A DNA stretch of 64,000 bases from Hasllibacter sp963833115 (GTDB lineage: Bacteria > Pseudomonadota > Alphaproteobacteria > Rhodobacterales > Rhodobacteraceae): contig CAWHWS010000002.1 in NCBI GenBank assembly GCA_963833115.1, positions 2,294,001 to 2,358,000 on the forward strand, read 5' to 3'. The notes beneath the pieces were generated by a model that saw only the letters and a list, made by a program, of their open reading frames with translations, did not search any database and was not told where the DNA came from. How positions within the stretch are numbered: the stretch's first letter is position 1; the number at the start of each line of letters is the position of its first letter. Positions 20,725 through 28,593 of the stretch are shown here, piece after piece. The position numbers were made by a program, and so were the translations under genes.

Positions 20725-20862
20725 CTAGCGCTTGCCGCCCGGCTTGGCCTGCGCGGCCTTGGGCGGCGCCTTGCCCGCGGGCTTGGCGGGGGCCTTCGGC
20801 TCCTCCTTCTTGGCCGCCTTGGGCGGCGCCTTCTGCTTCATCTTGCCCATCTTGTCCGGCAT
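20725..20862 (-). CDS. Small basic Lys/Ala/Pro-rich protein (45 aa)
   Basis: A short gene read from an ATG at 20862 to TAG at 20725. The product begins MPDKMGKMKQKAPPK and is almost entirely Lys, Ala, Pro and Gly, with two PPKAA elements and ending KPGGKR; it is highly basic and surely unstructured. A GAGGA ribosome-binding site lies 8 bp before the ATG, and codons end in G or C as in neighbouring genes. Such composition resembles histone H1-like tails, which suggests but does not prove nucleic-acid binding. It lies between nrdJ and the FbpC-type gene on the same strand. I do not recognise a named family. Confidence 0.6.
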   Translation of the reverse strand: MPDKMGKMKQKAPPKAAKKEEPKAPAKPAGKAPPKAAQAKPGGKR

Positions 20863-20978
20863 TGTCGCGATCCTCGATGCCGCCCGCGCGGAACCGGCGG
20901 GCATGGCGCATGACGCGCCGATGCCCGGCCGAAATCAAGGCCAAACGGGCACGGCGCGCGCCGCGCCCCCCGGCTGGC

Positions 20979-23900
20979 TCAACTGCAGCCCGACGTGCCG
21001 CCGCAGGTGTTGCACTTCATGCAGGTGCCGTTGCGCACCAGGGTGAAGTTGCCGCATTCGCCGCAGGCTTCGCCCTCGTAGCCCTGGGCCTTGGCCATCG
21101 CGCGGGCGTCCGCCTTGGGCGCGGCCTGGGCCACCGCCGCCCCGACCGCGGCGCCGACGGCCCCGCCGACCGCCCCGCCGACATGGCCGCCCAGCGCCGC
21201 CGGGCCGGGCACGCGCAGGCCGGTGAAGCCCTGCGGCATCCGGTTGCGCAGATAGCCCGAGGACGCGACCTGCCGCAGGACCGCGAGGCCCCGGTCCGGC
21301 CCGCCGCCATCGCCGGACGCGCCGGCGCTCTCGGCCTCGCCGCCGCCGAGCTCGTCGAACGCGGCGCCGGTGGGCGCGACATGGGCGAGGTCCGTCCGGT
21401 CGAGATAGCTCACCGCCAGCTCGCGGAAGATGTAGTCGAGGATCGAGGTCGCGTTCTTGATCGCCTCGTTGCCCTGCACCATGCCGGCGGGCTCGAACTT
21501 GGTGAAGGTGAAGGCGTCGACGAACTCCTCCAGCGGCACGCCGTATTGCAGCCCGACCGAGATCGCGATGGCGAAGTTGTTCATCATCGCGCGGAAGCCG
21601 GCGCCCTCCTTGTGCATGTCGATGAAGATCTCGCCGAGCTGGCCGTCCGCGTACTCGCCGGTGCGCAGGTAGACCTTGTGCCCGCCGACGATGGCCTTTT
21701 GCGTGTAGCCGCGGCGCCGCTCGGGCATCTTCACGCGGTTGGAGCGCTGGATCACGTCCTGGTAGACGATGCGCTCGACGATCTTCTCGGCGAGGACCTG
21801 GGCCTTCTCGGGGACGGAGCCGGATTCGAGGATCTCGGCCGCCTCGTCATCGTCCTCCACCAGCGCGGAGGCGAGGGGCTGGGAGAGCTTGGAGCCGTCG
21901 CGGTAGAGGGCGTTGGCCTTGATCGCGAGGGACCACGAGAGCTCGTAGGCGGCCTTGCAATCCTCGATGGTCGCCGAGGCCGGCATGTTGATCGTCTTGG
22001 AGATCGCGCCGGAGATGAAGCTCTGCGCGGCGGCCATCATGTGGATGTGGCTGTCTACGGAGAGGAACCGCCGGCCCGTCTTGCCGCAGGGGTTGGCGCA
22101 GTCGAAGACGACGTAGTGCTCCTCGCGCAGGTGCGGCGCGCCCTCGAGGGTCATCGTGCCGCACAGATGCGTGCCGGCGGCCTCGATCTCCTTTCTCGAG
22201 TAGCCCAGATGGCGGAGGAGGTCGAAGCCGGGATCGGCCAGCTTGGCGGCCGGGATGCCCAGGACCCCGGTGCAGAACGCCTCGCCCAGCGTCCACTGGT
22301 TGAAGACGAAGCGGATGTCGAACGCCGTCGGCAGCGCGGCCTCGACGGCCGCGATCTCCGCCTCGCCGAAGCCGTGCCCGATCAGGGACTGGCGGTTGAT
22401 GCCGGGCGCGTTGCCCAGGGACGGGTTGCCGACGGCGTAGGCGACGATCTCCTCGACCTCCGAGGGGGCGTAGCCGAGGTTCGACAGGGCCGCGGGGACG
22501 GAGCGGTTGATGATCTTCCAGTAGCCCCCGCCGGCGAGCTTCTTGAACTTCACCAGGGCGAAATCGGGCTCGATGCCGGTCGTGTCGCAGTCCATCACCA
22601 GGCCGATCGTGCCGGTGGGCGCGATGACGGTCGCCTGCGCGTTGCGGTAGCCATGGGCCTCGCCCAGGCGCAGCGCGTCGTCCCAGGCACCGCGTGCCAG
22701 CCGCACCAGCGCCGCATCGGGGCAGCCGTCCGCGTCCAGGGCCACGGGATCGGTGCGCAGGCCCTCATAGGCCTCCGCCCCGTGGGCGGCGGCGCGGTGG
22801 TTGCGGATCACGCGGAGCATGTGGCCCGCGTTCTTCGCGTGCCCCGGGAAGGCGCCGAGCTCGCCGGCCATCTCGGCGGAGGTGGCGTAGCTGGTCCCGG
22901 TCATGATCGCGGTGAGCGCGCCGCACAGCGCCCGGCCCTCGCGGCTGTCGTAGCCGTGGCCCATGTTCATCAGGAGCCCGCCGATATTGGCGTAGCCGAG
23001 GCCCAGCGTGCGGAAGTCGTAGCTGCGCTGCGCGATCTCCCTGGAGGGGAACTGCGCCATCATCACGCTGATCTCGAGCGTGACGGTCCAGAGGCGGGCA
23101 GCGTGGACGTAGGCCTCCGCGTCGAACCGCCCGTCATGGAGGAAGGTCAGCAGGTTCATCGAGGCCAGGTTGCAGGCGGTGTCGTCGAGGAACATGTATT
23201 CCGAGCACGGGTTCGAGCCCCGGATCGCGCCGTCCTCGGGGCAGGTGTGCCAGTCGTTCACCGTGTCGTGGTACTGGATGCCCGGATCGGCGCAGGCCCA
23301 GGCGGCGTGCCCGACCTGCTCCCAGAGGTCGCGGGCCTTGAGGGTCTTGGCGACCTTGGCGTTCGTGCGGTTCAGGAGCTGCCAGTCCGCGTCGTCCCCG
23401 ACGGCCTGCAGGAAGGCGTCGGTCACGCGGATCGAGTTGTTGGAGTTCTGCCCCGAGACCGTGTTGTAGGCCTCCGAATCCCAGTCGACGTCATAGGTCG
23501 GGAACTCGATCGAGGCGTAGCCCTGCCGCGCGTATTGCAGGATGCGGGCGATGTAGGTCTCGGGGATGCAGGCGCGCTTGGCGTCGCGGATCGCGGCCTT
23601 CAGGGCCGCGTTGGCGGCGGGGTCGACCGAGTCCTCGGCCGAGCCGTCATGGGCGCCGATGGCGCCGAAGATCGCGTTGAGCTTGAGCTCGTGCATCTTC
23701 GAGCCGGCGACGAGGGAGGCGACCTTCTGCTCCTCCTTCACCTTCCAGCCGACGAACTCCTCGATGTCGGGGTGGTCGGCGTCGACGATGACCATCTTGG
23801 CCGCGCGCCGCGTGGTGCCGCCCGACTTGATCGCGCCGGCCGCCCGGTCGCCGATCCGCAGGAAGCCCATCAGGCCCGAGGACCGCCCCCCGCCCGACAG

Positions 23901-24632
23901 GTTCTCCCCGGCCGCGCGCAGGGAGGAGAAGTTGGTGCCCGTCCCCGAGCCGTACTTGAAGAGCCGCGCCTCGCGGACCCAGAGGTCCATGATGCCGCCG
24001 TCGTTCACCAGGTCGTCCGACACCGCCTGGATGAAGCAGGCGTGCGGCTGCGGGTGCTCGTAGCTCGACGTGCTGGCGGTCAGCTCGCCGGTGCGCCAGT
24101 CGACGTAGAAATGCCCCTGCGCGGGCCCGTCGATGCCGTAGGCCCAGTGCAGGCCGGTGTTGAACCATTGCGGCGAGTTGGGCGCCGCGACCTGGGCGGC
24201 GAGCATGTGGCGCATCTCGTCGTGATAGGCGTGCGCGTCCTCCTCGGAGGTGAAATAGCCGCCCTTCCAGCCCCAGTAGGTCCAGGCGCCGGCGAGCCGG
24301 TCGAAGACCTGCTTGGCGCTCGTCTCGCCGCCATGCCGCTCGGCCTCGGGCAGCTTCGCGAGCGCCTCCTCGTCGGCGACGTGGCGCTGGAGCCAGGCCG
24401 GCACGCCCTTCTCGGGCACGCGCTTGAGGGCCGCCGGCACGCCCGCCTTGCGGAAGTACTTCTGGGCGATGACGTCGGAGGCGACCTGCGACCACGCCAC
24501 GGGCACCTCGACGGCGTCGAGGCGGAACACCGTGGTGCCGTCGGGATTGCGGATCTCGGACTTCGTGGTGCCCCAGTCCATGGCCCCGTAGGCGCCGGTC
24601 TCGGGGGTGGTGTAGTGCCGCTCGATCCGCAT
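20979..24632 (-). CDS. nrdJ: Vitamin B12-dependent ribonucleoside-diphosphate reductase (class II)
   Basis: Makes deoxyribonucleotides by adenosylcobalamin radical chemistry, with or without oxygen. About 1217 residues, the long NrdJ type. The class-defining active site NPCSEY (Asn, Cys, Glu) is followed by DDTACNLASMNL; the APTGTIGLVMDCDTTGIEPD loop binds substrate; and the extreme C-terminus carries a Cys-rich tail (CGECG...CMKCNTCGG) that re-reduces the active site and may bind zinc. The start at 24632 (MRIERHY) is preferred because GGAG lies 7-10 bp upstream; an in-frame ATG at 24644 lacks such a site. No other reductase gene is in the window. The leader is unusually structured (separate entries). 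Confidence 0.95.
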   Translation of the reverse strand: MRIERHYTTPETGAYGAMDWGTTKSEIRNPDGTTVFRLDAVEVPVAWSQVASDVIAQKYFRKAGVPAALKRVPEKGVPAWLQRHVADEEALAKLPEAERHGGETSAKQVFDRLAGAWTYWGWKGGYFTSEEDAHAYHDEMRHMLAAQVAAPNSPQWFNTGLHWAYGIDGPAQGHFYVDWRTGELTASTSSYEHPQPHACFIQAVSDDLVNDGGIMDLWVREARLFKYGSGTGTNFSSLRAAGENLSGGGRSSGLMGFLRIGDRAAGAIKSGGTTRRAAKMVIVDADHPDIEEFVGWKVKEEQKVASLVAGSKMHELKLNAIFGAIGAHDGSAEDSVDPAANAALKAAIRDAKRACIPETYIARILQYARQGYASIEFPTYDVDWDSEAYNTVSGQNSNNSIRVTDAFLQAVGDDADWQLLNRTNAKVAKTLKARDLWEQVGHAAWACADPGIQYHDTVNDWHTCPEDGAIRGSNPCSEYMFLDDTACNLASMNLLTFLHDGRFDAEAYVHAARLWTVTLEISVMMAQFPSREIAQRSYDFRTLGLGYANIGGLLMNMGHGYDSREGRALCGALTAIMTGTSYATSAEMAGELGAFPGHAKNAGHMLRVIRNHRAAAHGAEAYEGLRTDPVALDADGCPDAALVRLARGAWDDALRLGEAHGYRNAQATVIAPTGTIGLVMDCDTTGIEPDFALVKFKKLAGGGYWKIINRSVPAALSNLGYAPSEVEEIVAYAVGNPSLGNAPGINRQSLIGHGFGEAEIAAVEAALPTAFDIRFVFNQWTLGEAFCTGVLGIPAAKLADPGFDLLRHLGYSRKEIEAAGTHLCGTMTLEGAPHLREEHYVVFDCANPCGKTGRRFLSVDSHIHMMAAAQSFISGAISKTINMPASATIEDCKAAYELSWSLAIKANALYRDGSKLSQPLASALVEDDDEAAEILESGSVPEKAQVLAEKIVERIVYQDVIQRSNRVKMPERRRGYTQKAIVGGHKVYLRTGEYADGQLGEIFIDMHKEGAGFRAMMNNFAIAISVGLQYGVPLEEFVDAFTFTKFEPAGMVQGNEAIKNATSILDYIFRELAVSYLDRTDLAHVAPTGAAFDELGGGEAESAGASGDGGGPDRGLAVLRQVASSGYLRNRMPQGFTGLRVPGPAALGGHVGGAVGGAVGAAVGAAVAQAAPKADARAMAKAQGYEGEACGECGNFTLVRNGTCMKCNTCGGTSGCS

Positions 24633-24660
24633 CGTCGTCTCCATCGTCTGGGCGCCGTGC

Positions 24661-24747
24661 CTGCGCGGCCGGCCGGGGTCCGTCGTGGCCTGCGCGGCCC
24701 GCCGGGGTCTGTCGTGGCCTGCGCGGCCCGCCAGGGTCTGTCTTGGG
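24661..24747 (-). repeat. Three tandem 29-bp repeats in the nrdJ leader
   Basis: Three head-to-tail copies at 24661-24689, 24690-24718 and 24719-24747, beginning CTGCGCGGCC on the plus strand. Copies 1 and 2 differ at two positions, copies 2 and 3 at three. They lie 29 bp upstream of the preferred nrdJ start. A 29-bp unit is not a multiple of three and the array lies outside the coding frame. Confidence 0.85.
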
Positions 24748-24769
24748 CCGGAGCGGACCCCGGCCGGCC
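24667..24769 (-). promoter_or_regulatory. Long-range inverted repeat framing the nrdJ leader repeats
   Basis: A perfect 16-bp inverted repeat: GGCCGGCCGGGGTCCG at 24667-24682 and its exact complement at 24754-24769. It begins inside repeat copy 1 and closes just beyond copy 3, so transcribed RNA could form a long stem with a 71-nt loop holding most of the array. Because the repeats are near-identical, copies 2 and 3 could offer alternative, weaker pairing partners. The position in the 5' leader suggests control of nrdJ expression; this is inference. Confidence 0.6.
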
Positions 24770-24837
24770 TGTGAACGGATCGGGGGACGATCCGCGCGGC
24801 GCCTGTGGATACTTTCCCTAGAGCGCCGATCCCGTCT

Positions 24838-24857
24838 GCCCACCATATGTGGTGGGC
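24838..24857 (-). promoter_or_regulatory. Candidate NrdR box upstream of nrdJ
   Basis: A 20-bp inverted repeat, arms GCCCACCA/TGGTGGGC around TATG. Its core CCATATGTGG fits most fixed positions of the NrdR-box pattern (C.ATAT.T.G). NrdR commonly represses ribonucleotide reductase genes from paired boxes. A second inverted repeat, GTCAT-ATAA-ATGAC, lies at 24866-24879, but it matches the box poorly and its centre is 25 bp away, not the usual whole number of helical turns. A candidate promoter on the minus strand is TTGCCG (24890-24895) with TATATG (24868-24873), spacing 16. Confidence 0.5.
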
Positions 24858-25183
24858 GAGGCCTCGTCATATAAATGACACCCCCTGCCCGGCAACGATT
24901 CTCCGACCGCCCGCCCGGACGTCCGCCGAGCCGCGGGCGCAAGGCGCTGAATACACGCGCGGAGTCCTCGGCGAGAAAATGTCCGCCAGGGCCCCCGGGC
25001 CGCGGGGCGCTCCCGTGCGGTCGGCGCGGCGCTCCCCGGTCAAGGGGTATTCGCGGCATGTCGGACGGATATCGGATCGGCGGAGCGGGGCGCGGGCCGC
25101 ATCGGACCGCCCCGCGATTCGGGCCGGCGGCCCCCGGCGGCCCCCGGCGGCCCGAGCGCGACGCGATGGAACGCGGATGAGGG

Positions 25184-25219
25184 CGGGCCCCGCGGGCCCC
25201 GGGGGCCCCGCGGGCCCGG
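25184..25219 (-). terminator. GC-only inverted repeat just after tRNA-Pro
   Basis: An imperfect, almost purely G/C inverted repeat (GGGCCCCGCGGGCCCC followed by its near complement) begins at the base after the tRNA CCA end. It has no T-run. It could stop transcription or aid 3' processing of the tRNA. A run of 2.8 copies of a 10-bp GC unit (GGCGGCCCCC) lies further on at 25126-25153. Confidence 0.4.
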
Positions 25220-25296
25220 TGGTCGGGGCGAGAGGATTCGAACCTCCGGCCCCCTGCTCCCAAAGCAGGTGCGCTACCAGGCTGCGCCACGCCCCG
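25220..25296 (-). tRNA. tRNA-Pro (anticodon UGG)
   Basis: A 77-nt cloverleaf on the minus strand. The 7-bp acceptor stem pairs CGGGGCG with CGCCCCG, the discriminator is A, and the CCA end is encoded. The D arm reads GCAGCCTGGTAGCGC, the anticodon stem-loop is CCTGC-TTTGGGA-GCAGG with UGG at its centre, and the T arm carries GGTTCGAATCC. It reads proline CCA codons and can wobble to others. It lies between the nrdJ promoter region and the DUF192 gene, all on the same strand. Confidence 0.97.
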
Positions 25297-25356
25297 ACGG
25301 ACCCGCCCTAGCGCGGCCGGCGGCGCCGGGCAATCCGGCCCGTCGGCGCTGCTGCC

Positions 25357-25806
25357 CTAGCCCCCGCAGGCGCCGGGGATGGCGGGATGGCGCAAGGCGT
25401 CCCCCGCCTCGATCCCCAGGGCCTCGGCGCGCCCGCCCGCGACCTCCAGGACGAAGCGCGCGGGCGCGCCGGCGGGGATGGGGGTGAGGTCGCCGGGCAC
25501 GGCGTTCGCGTGCACGCTGACGATCCGTCCGGCGCCGTCGGCGAAGATCATGTCGAGCGGGATGAGGGTGTTCTTCATCCAGAACGCGATGCCGTCCGCC
25601 TCGCGCGGGTAGACGAAGAGCATGCCCTGCATGGGGCCGAGCGCCTCGACGAACATCAGGCCGCGGGCGCGCTCGGCCGGATCGTCCGCGACGGCGACGG
25701 CGAAGCGCGCGGCGCCGAAATCGCCCGTCACGTCGATGCGGTCCGGGGCGCAGTCCTGCGCGGCGGCGAGCCCCGGCAGGGCGAGGAGGAGGGCGAGGAG
25801 GCGCAT
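25357..25806 (-). CDS. DUF192 family exported protein
   Basis: A 149-residue protein with a signal peptide (MRLLALLLALPGLAAAQ, cleavage after residue 16 or so) and one DUF192 domain: RGLMFVEALGPMQGMLFVYP, then FWMKNTLIPLDMIFADGAGRIV, then a conserved LEVAGGRAEALGIEAGD end. The function is unknown; the domain is widespread in bacteria and archaea. The frame is open to 25911 inside pdxH, but the ATG at 25806 gives the signal peptide and has AAGGA upstream. It follows pdxH by 25 bp, so the two are likely co-transcribed. Confidence 0.9.
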   Translation of the reverse strand: MRLLALLLALPGLAAAQDCAPDRIDVTGDFGAARFAVAVADDPAERARGLMFVEALGPMQGMLFVYPREADGIAFWMKNTLIPLDMIFADGAGRIVSVHANAVPGDLTPIPAGAPARFVLEVAGGRAEALGIEAGDALRHPAIPGACGG

Positions 25807-25814
25807 GGAGACGT

Positions 25815-25844
25815 CCTTACGGGTTGAGGCCTTACGGGTTGAGG
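25815..25844. repeat. 15-bp tandem duplication over the pdxH stop codon
   Basis: The unit CCTTACGGGTTGAGG occurs twice back to back at 25815-25829 and 25830-25844. The second copy encodes the last residues (Leu-Asn-Pro) and TAA stop of pdxH on the minus strand. Because 15 is a multiple of three, the copy after the stop repeats Leu-Asn-Pro-stop in the same frame. Confidence 0.9.
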
Positions 25845-26452
25845 CGCCGGCGGGTCCAGGCGGCGCCGTCCCGGTCGTAGCGGAAGCGGTCGTGCAGCCG
25901 GGCGGCGCCATCGGCCCAGAGCTCCATCTGCGCGGGCGCGACGCGCCAGCCGCCCCAGTGCGGCGGGCGGGGCGGCGCGTCGCCGTATAGGGCCGCGAGG
26001 CGCGCCATCTCGGCCTCCAGGACCTCGCGCCCGGCGAGGGGGCGCGATTGCGCCGAGGCCCAGGCGCCCAGCCGGGAGGCGAGCCCGCGCGAGGCGTGGT
26101 AGGCGTCCGCCTTGGCGCCGTCCTCCCGCGCGGCGGTGCCGCGGACCCGGACCTGCCGGCGCAGGCTCTTCCAGTGCAGGACGAAGGCGCAGCGGCCGCC
26201 CGCGGCCTCGATCTGGACCGACTTGGCGCCCTCGTAATTGGTGTAGAAGAGGAACGCCCCGGGCCCGTCCCGGCCGGCGGGCTCGATCTCCTTGAGGAGG
26301 ACGGTGCGCACGTCGGGCATGCCGTGCGCGTCGACGGTCGCGAGCTGCATGGCGTTGGGGTCCTCGGGCTCGGCGGCCTCGGCCTCCGCGAGCCACCGGG
26401 CGGCGATCTCCACGGGGTCGTCGCCGGCGAAGATGTCCTGCGCTTTCGACAT
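25832..26452 (-). CDS. pdxH: Pyridoxamine 5'-phosphate oxidase
   Basis: FMN-dependent last step of pyridoxal 5'-phosphate synthesis and salvage. It is 206 residues. FMN contacts are seen in QLATVDAHGMPDVRTVLLK and FYTNYEGAKS; the substrate/FMN segment HWKSLRRQVRVRG follows; and the C-terminal signature reads ELWADGAARLHDRFRYDRD...WTRRRLNP. The ATG at 26452 gives the usual N-terminus; the frame is open to 26527 but that part is not conserved. It diverges from fabI with 89 bp between. Confidence 0.95.
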   Translation of the reverse strand: MSKAQDIFAGDDPVEIAARWLAEAEAAEPEDPNAMQLATVDAHGMPDVRTVLLKEIEPAGRDGPGAFLFYTNYEGAKSVQIEAAGGRCAFVLHWKSLRRQVRVRGTAAREDGAKADAYHASRGLASRLGAWASAQSRPLAGREVLEAEMARLAALYGDAPPRPPHWGGWRVAPAQMELWADGAARLHDRFRYDRDGAAWTRRRLNP

Positions 26453-26541
26453 GTTGGCGGCCCCGCATGCCGTGGCGGCCCGGTTGCCGCCCCTTTGGTG
26501 ATGGCCTAGACCGCCGGCGATTGGCAAGCGGGGAAGTCGCG

Positions 26542-27375
26542 GTGACGAACGGGTTGATGGCCGGCAAGCGGGGTCTCGTCATGGGCCTCGCCAACGACAA
26601 GTCCATCGCCTGGGGCATCGCCAAGGCGCTGCACGCCCAGGGCGCGCAGATCGCCATCTCCCACCAGGGCGGGCCGCTCCAGAAGCGGGCCGCGCCCCTG
26701 GCGGAACAGATCGGCGCCAGGATGATCGAGTGCCATGTCGACGATCCGGCCTCGCTCGACGCGTGCTTCGCCGAGCTGGCGGAGGCCTGGGGCCGCCTCG
26801 ACTTCGTGGTCCACGCGATCGGGTTCTCCGACAAGGCCGAGCTGCGCGGCCGCTACGTGGACACCAGCCCCGAGAACTTCCGCGTCTCGATGGACGTCAG
26901 CGTCTACTCGTTCACGGCCGTGGCGAAGCGGGCGGCGGCGATGATGCCGGAGGGGGGCAGCCTCCTGACGCTCACCTATTACGGCGCCGAGAAGGTGATG
27001 CCGCACTACAACGTGATGGGCGTGGCCAAGGCCGCGCTCGAGGCGTCGGTGCGCTACATCGCGGAGGATCTGGGCCGCGACCGCATCCGCTGCAACGCGA
27101 TCAGCGCCGGGACGATCAAGACCCTGGCCGCGAGCGGCATCGGGGATTTCCGCTACATCATGCGCTGGAACGAGGCGAACTCGCCCCTGCGCCGGACCGT
27201 CACCCAGGACGAGGTCGGCAACGCGGCGCTGTTCCTGCTGTCGGATCTGGGCTCGGCCGTGACGGGGGAGATCCTGCACGTCGACGCGGGCTATCACGTC
27301 GTCGGGATGAAGGCGGTCGACGCGCCCGACCTGGAGGCGCCCGAGGCGGCCGTCCGGGCGCGGGCGGCCGAGTGA
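26542..27375 (+). CDS. fabI: Enoyl-[acyl-carrier-protein] reductase (NADH)
   Basis: Last reduction step in each fatty-acid elongation cycle. About 277 residues from a GTG at 26542 with GGGGAAG upstream; an ATG at 26557 is an alternative. The FabI-type cofactor motif is GLANDKSIAWGIA rather than the plain SDR TGxxxGxG. The catalytic residues sit in LTYYGAEKVMPHYNVMGVAKAAL (YxxxxxxK arrangement), and the SAGTIKTLAASGI loop follows. A C-terminal tail rich in Glu/Ala extends past the usual end. Many alphaproteobacteria carry two FabI copies; only one is in this window. Confidence 0.95.
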   Translation: MTNGLMAGKRGLVMGLANDKSIAWGIAKALHAQGAQIAISHQGGPLQKRAAPLAEQIGARMIECHVDDPASLDACFAELAEAWGRLDFVVHAIGFSDKAELRGRYVDTSPENFRVSMDVSVYSFTAVAKRAAAMMPEGGSLLTLTYYGAEKVMPHYNVMGVAKAALEASVRYIAEDLGRDRIRCNAISAGTIKTLAASGIGDFRYIMRWNEANSPLRRTVTQDEVGNAALFLLSDLGSAVTGEILHVDAGYHVVGMKAVDAPDLEAPEAAVRARAAE

Positions 27376-27403
27376 GCGCGCGCGCCGGGGCGGGGCGCGC
27401 CCG

Positions 27404-28018
27404 ATGACGGCGGCGGCGTTCCTCGGGGTCGCCCTGGTGCATCTGATGGCGGCGATCTCTCCGGGGCCGTCCTTCGTGCTGGCGGTGCGCACGGCGGCGG
27501 CGGAAGGGCTGCGCGTGGCCTCGGCGCTCGCGGTCGGCTTCGGGCTCGGCGCGGCGCTCTGGGCCTCGGCGGCGCTGCTGGGGCTCGCGGTGCTGTTCGA
27601 GGCGGCGCCCGCGCTCCTCTCGGCGGCCAAGGTCGCGGGGGGGCTGTTCCTCGTCTGGCTCGCCTGGGGGCTCTGGCGCGCGGCGCCGGGACCGATGCCG
27701 GCGGTCGATCCCGCCGCGCCGCCGCGCGGGACGGCGGCGGCCGTGCGCCTGGGCTTCGTCTCCATGCTGGCCAATCCCAAGCCCGCGATCTTCTTCGGCG
27801 CGGTCTTCGTCGGCCTCGTGCCGGCGGAGGCGAGCGCGCTCGACAAGGGGCTGATCCTCGTCAACATCCTGTGGGTGGAGGCGGCGTGGTACATGGTCGT
27901 CGCGCGGGTCTTCTCGCTGCCGCGCGCGCGGCGCGCCTACGCCCGGGCGAAGACGGCGCTCGACCGGGCGTTCGGCGGGGCGCTGGGCGCGCTCGGCCTC
28001 ACCATCGCGGCAACCTGA
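27404..28018 (+). CDS. LysE family amino-acid exporter
   Basis: A 204-residue inner-membrane protein of the LysE/RhtB superfamily. The N-terminal half has the family pattern (LVHLMAAISPGPSFVLAVRTAAAEGLRVASALAVGFGLGA) and the middle shows LGFVSMLANPKPAIFFGAVF. Five or six hydrophobic helices are visible. It likely exports an amino acid or related metabolite; the substrate cannot be told. It lies 28 bp after fabI and 10 bp before the phosphoribosyltransferase gene. Confidence 0.9.
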   Translation: MTAAAFLGVALVHLMAAISPGPSFVLAVRTAAAEGLRVASALAVGFGLGAALWASAALLGLAVLFEAAPALLSAAKVAGGLFLVWLAWGLWRAAPGPMPAVDPAAPPRGTAAAVRLGFVSMLANPKPAIFFGAVFVGLVPAEASALDKGLILVNILWVEAAWYMVVARVFSLPRARRAYARAKTALDRAFGGALGALGLTIAAT

Positions 28019-28028
28019 GGAGGCGATC

Positions 28029-28550
28029 ATGGCCGAGCAGCTCCCCCACGAGAAGGGGTTCCACGTAAGCTGGGACCAGATCCACCGCGACAGCCGGGCG
28101 CTGGCCTGGCGGCTCGACGGCAAGGGGCCGGGGCCCGAGGGCGGCTGGCGGGCGGTCGTGGGGATCACCCGGGGCGGCATGGTGCCGGCGATGATCGTGG
28201 CGCGCGAGCTCGACATCCGGTGCGTCGACACGATCAGCGTGAAGTCCTACGCGATGGGCGGCGGCGCGGCCGACCTGCGCGGCGAGGCCGAGGTCCTCAA
28301 GGCGCCGGACGCGCAGATGATGGGCGACGGCACCGGCATCCTGGTGGTCGACGACCTCGTGGACACGGGCAAGACGCTCGAGCTCGTGCGCGCGCTCTAC
28401 CCGAAGGCGCATTTCGCCTGCGTCTACGCCAAGCCCGAGGGCGAGGAGCAGGCCGACACCCACGTCACCGGCGTGAGCCAGGAGACGTGGATCTTCTTCC
28501 CCTGGGACATGGCGCTGCAATACGTGCAGCCCTATCGGGGGACGGACTGA
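28029..28550 (+). CDS. gpt: Xanthine (guanine) phosphoribosyltransferase
   Basis: Purine salvage enzyme joining xanthine/guanine to PRPP. It is 173 residues. The PRPP-binding loop is ILVVDDLVDTGKTLE at about residues 104-118, and the N-terminal PPi loop is VGITRGGMVPA. The VKSYAMGGG hood segment and the C-terminal WIFFPWDM are typical of the XGPRT group. An AGGAGG-like site lies before the ATG. Probably in an operon with the exporter gene. Confidence 0.92.
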   Translation: MAEQLPHEKGFHVSWDQIHRDSRALAWRLDGKGPGPEGGWRAVVGITRGGMVPAMIVARELDIRCVDTISVKSYAMGGGAADLRGEAEVLKAPDAQMMGDGTGILVVDDLVDTGKTLELVRALYPKAHFACVYAKPEGEEQADTHVTGVSQETWIFFPWDMALQYVQPYRGTD

Positions 28551-28593
28551 GCGCCCGGCGCCGGCCCGGGCCGAGGCGCCATGCCGGCCCCCC

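Noticed and set aside
24661..24747. The three 29-bp repeats as a CRISPR array
   Set aside because: Copies are directly adjacent without spacers, and there are no cas genes.
20862..24821. A 1319-codon open frame on the plus strand opposite nrdJ
   Set aside because: Exact antisense of NrdJ, whose motifs are unmistakable. The antisense translation is His/Arg/Val-rich with no motif; long antisense frames are expected at this GC content.
24645..24900. Cobalamin riboswitch before nrdJ
   Set aside because: I could not find the conserved B12-box core or its pairing arms on the minus strand. A covariance search could still overturn this.
25220..25296. tRNA-Pro as an integration (att) site for a mobile element
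   Set aside because: No integrase gene, no repeated tRNA 3' end nearby, and only housekeeping genes on both sides.
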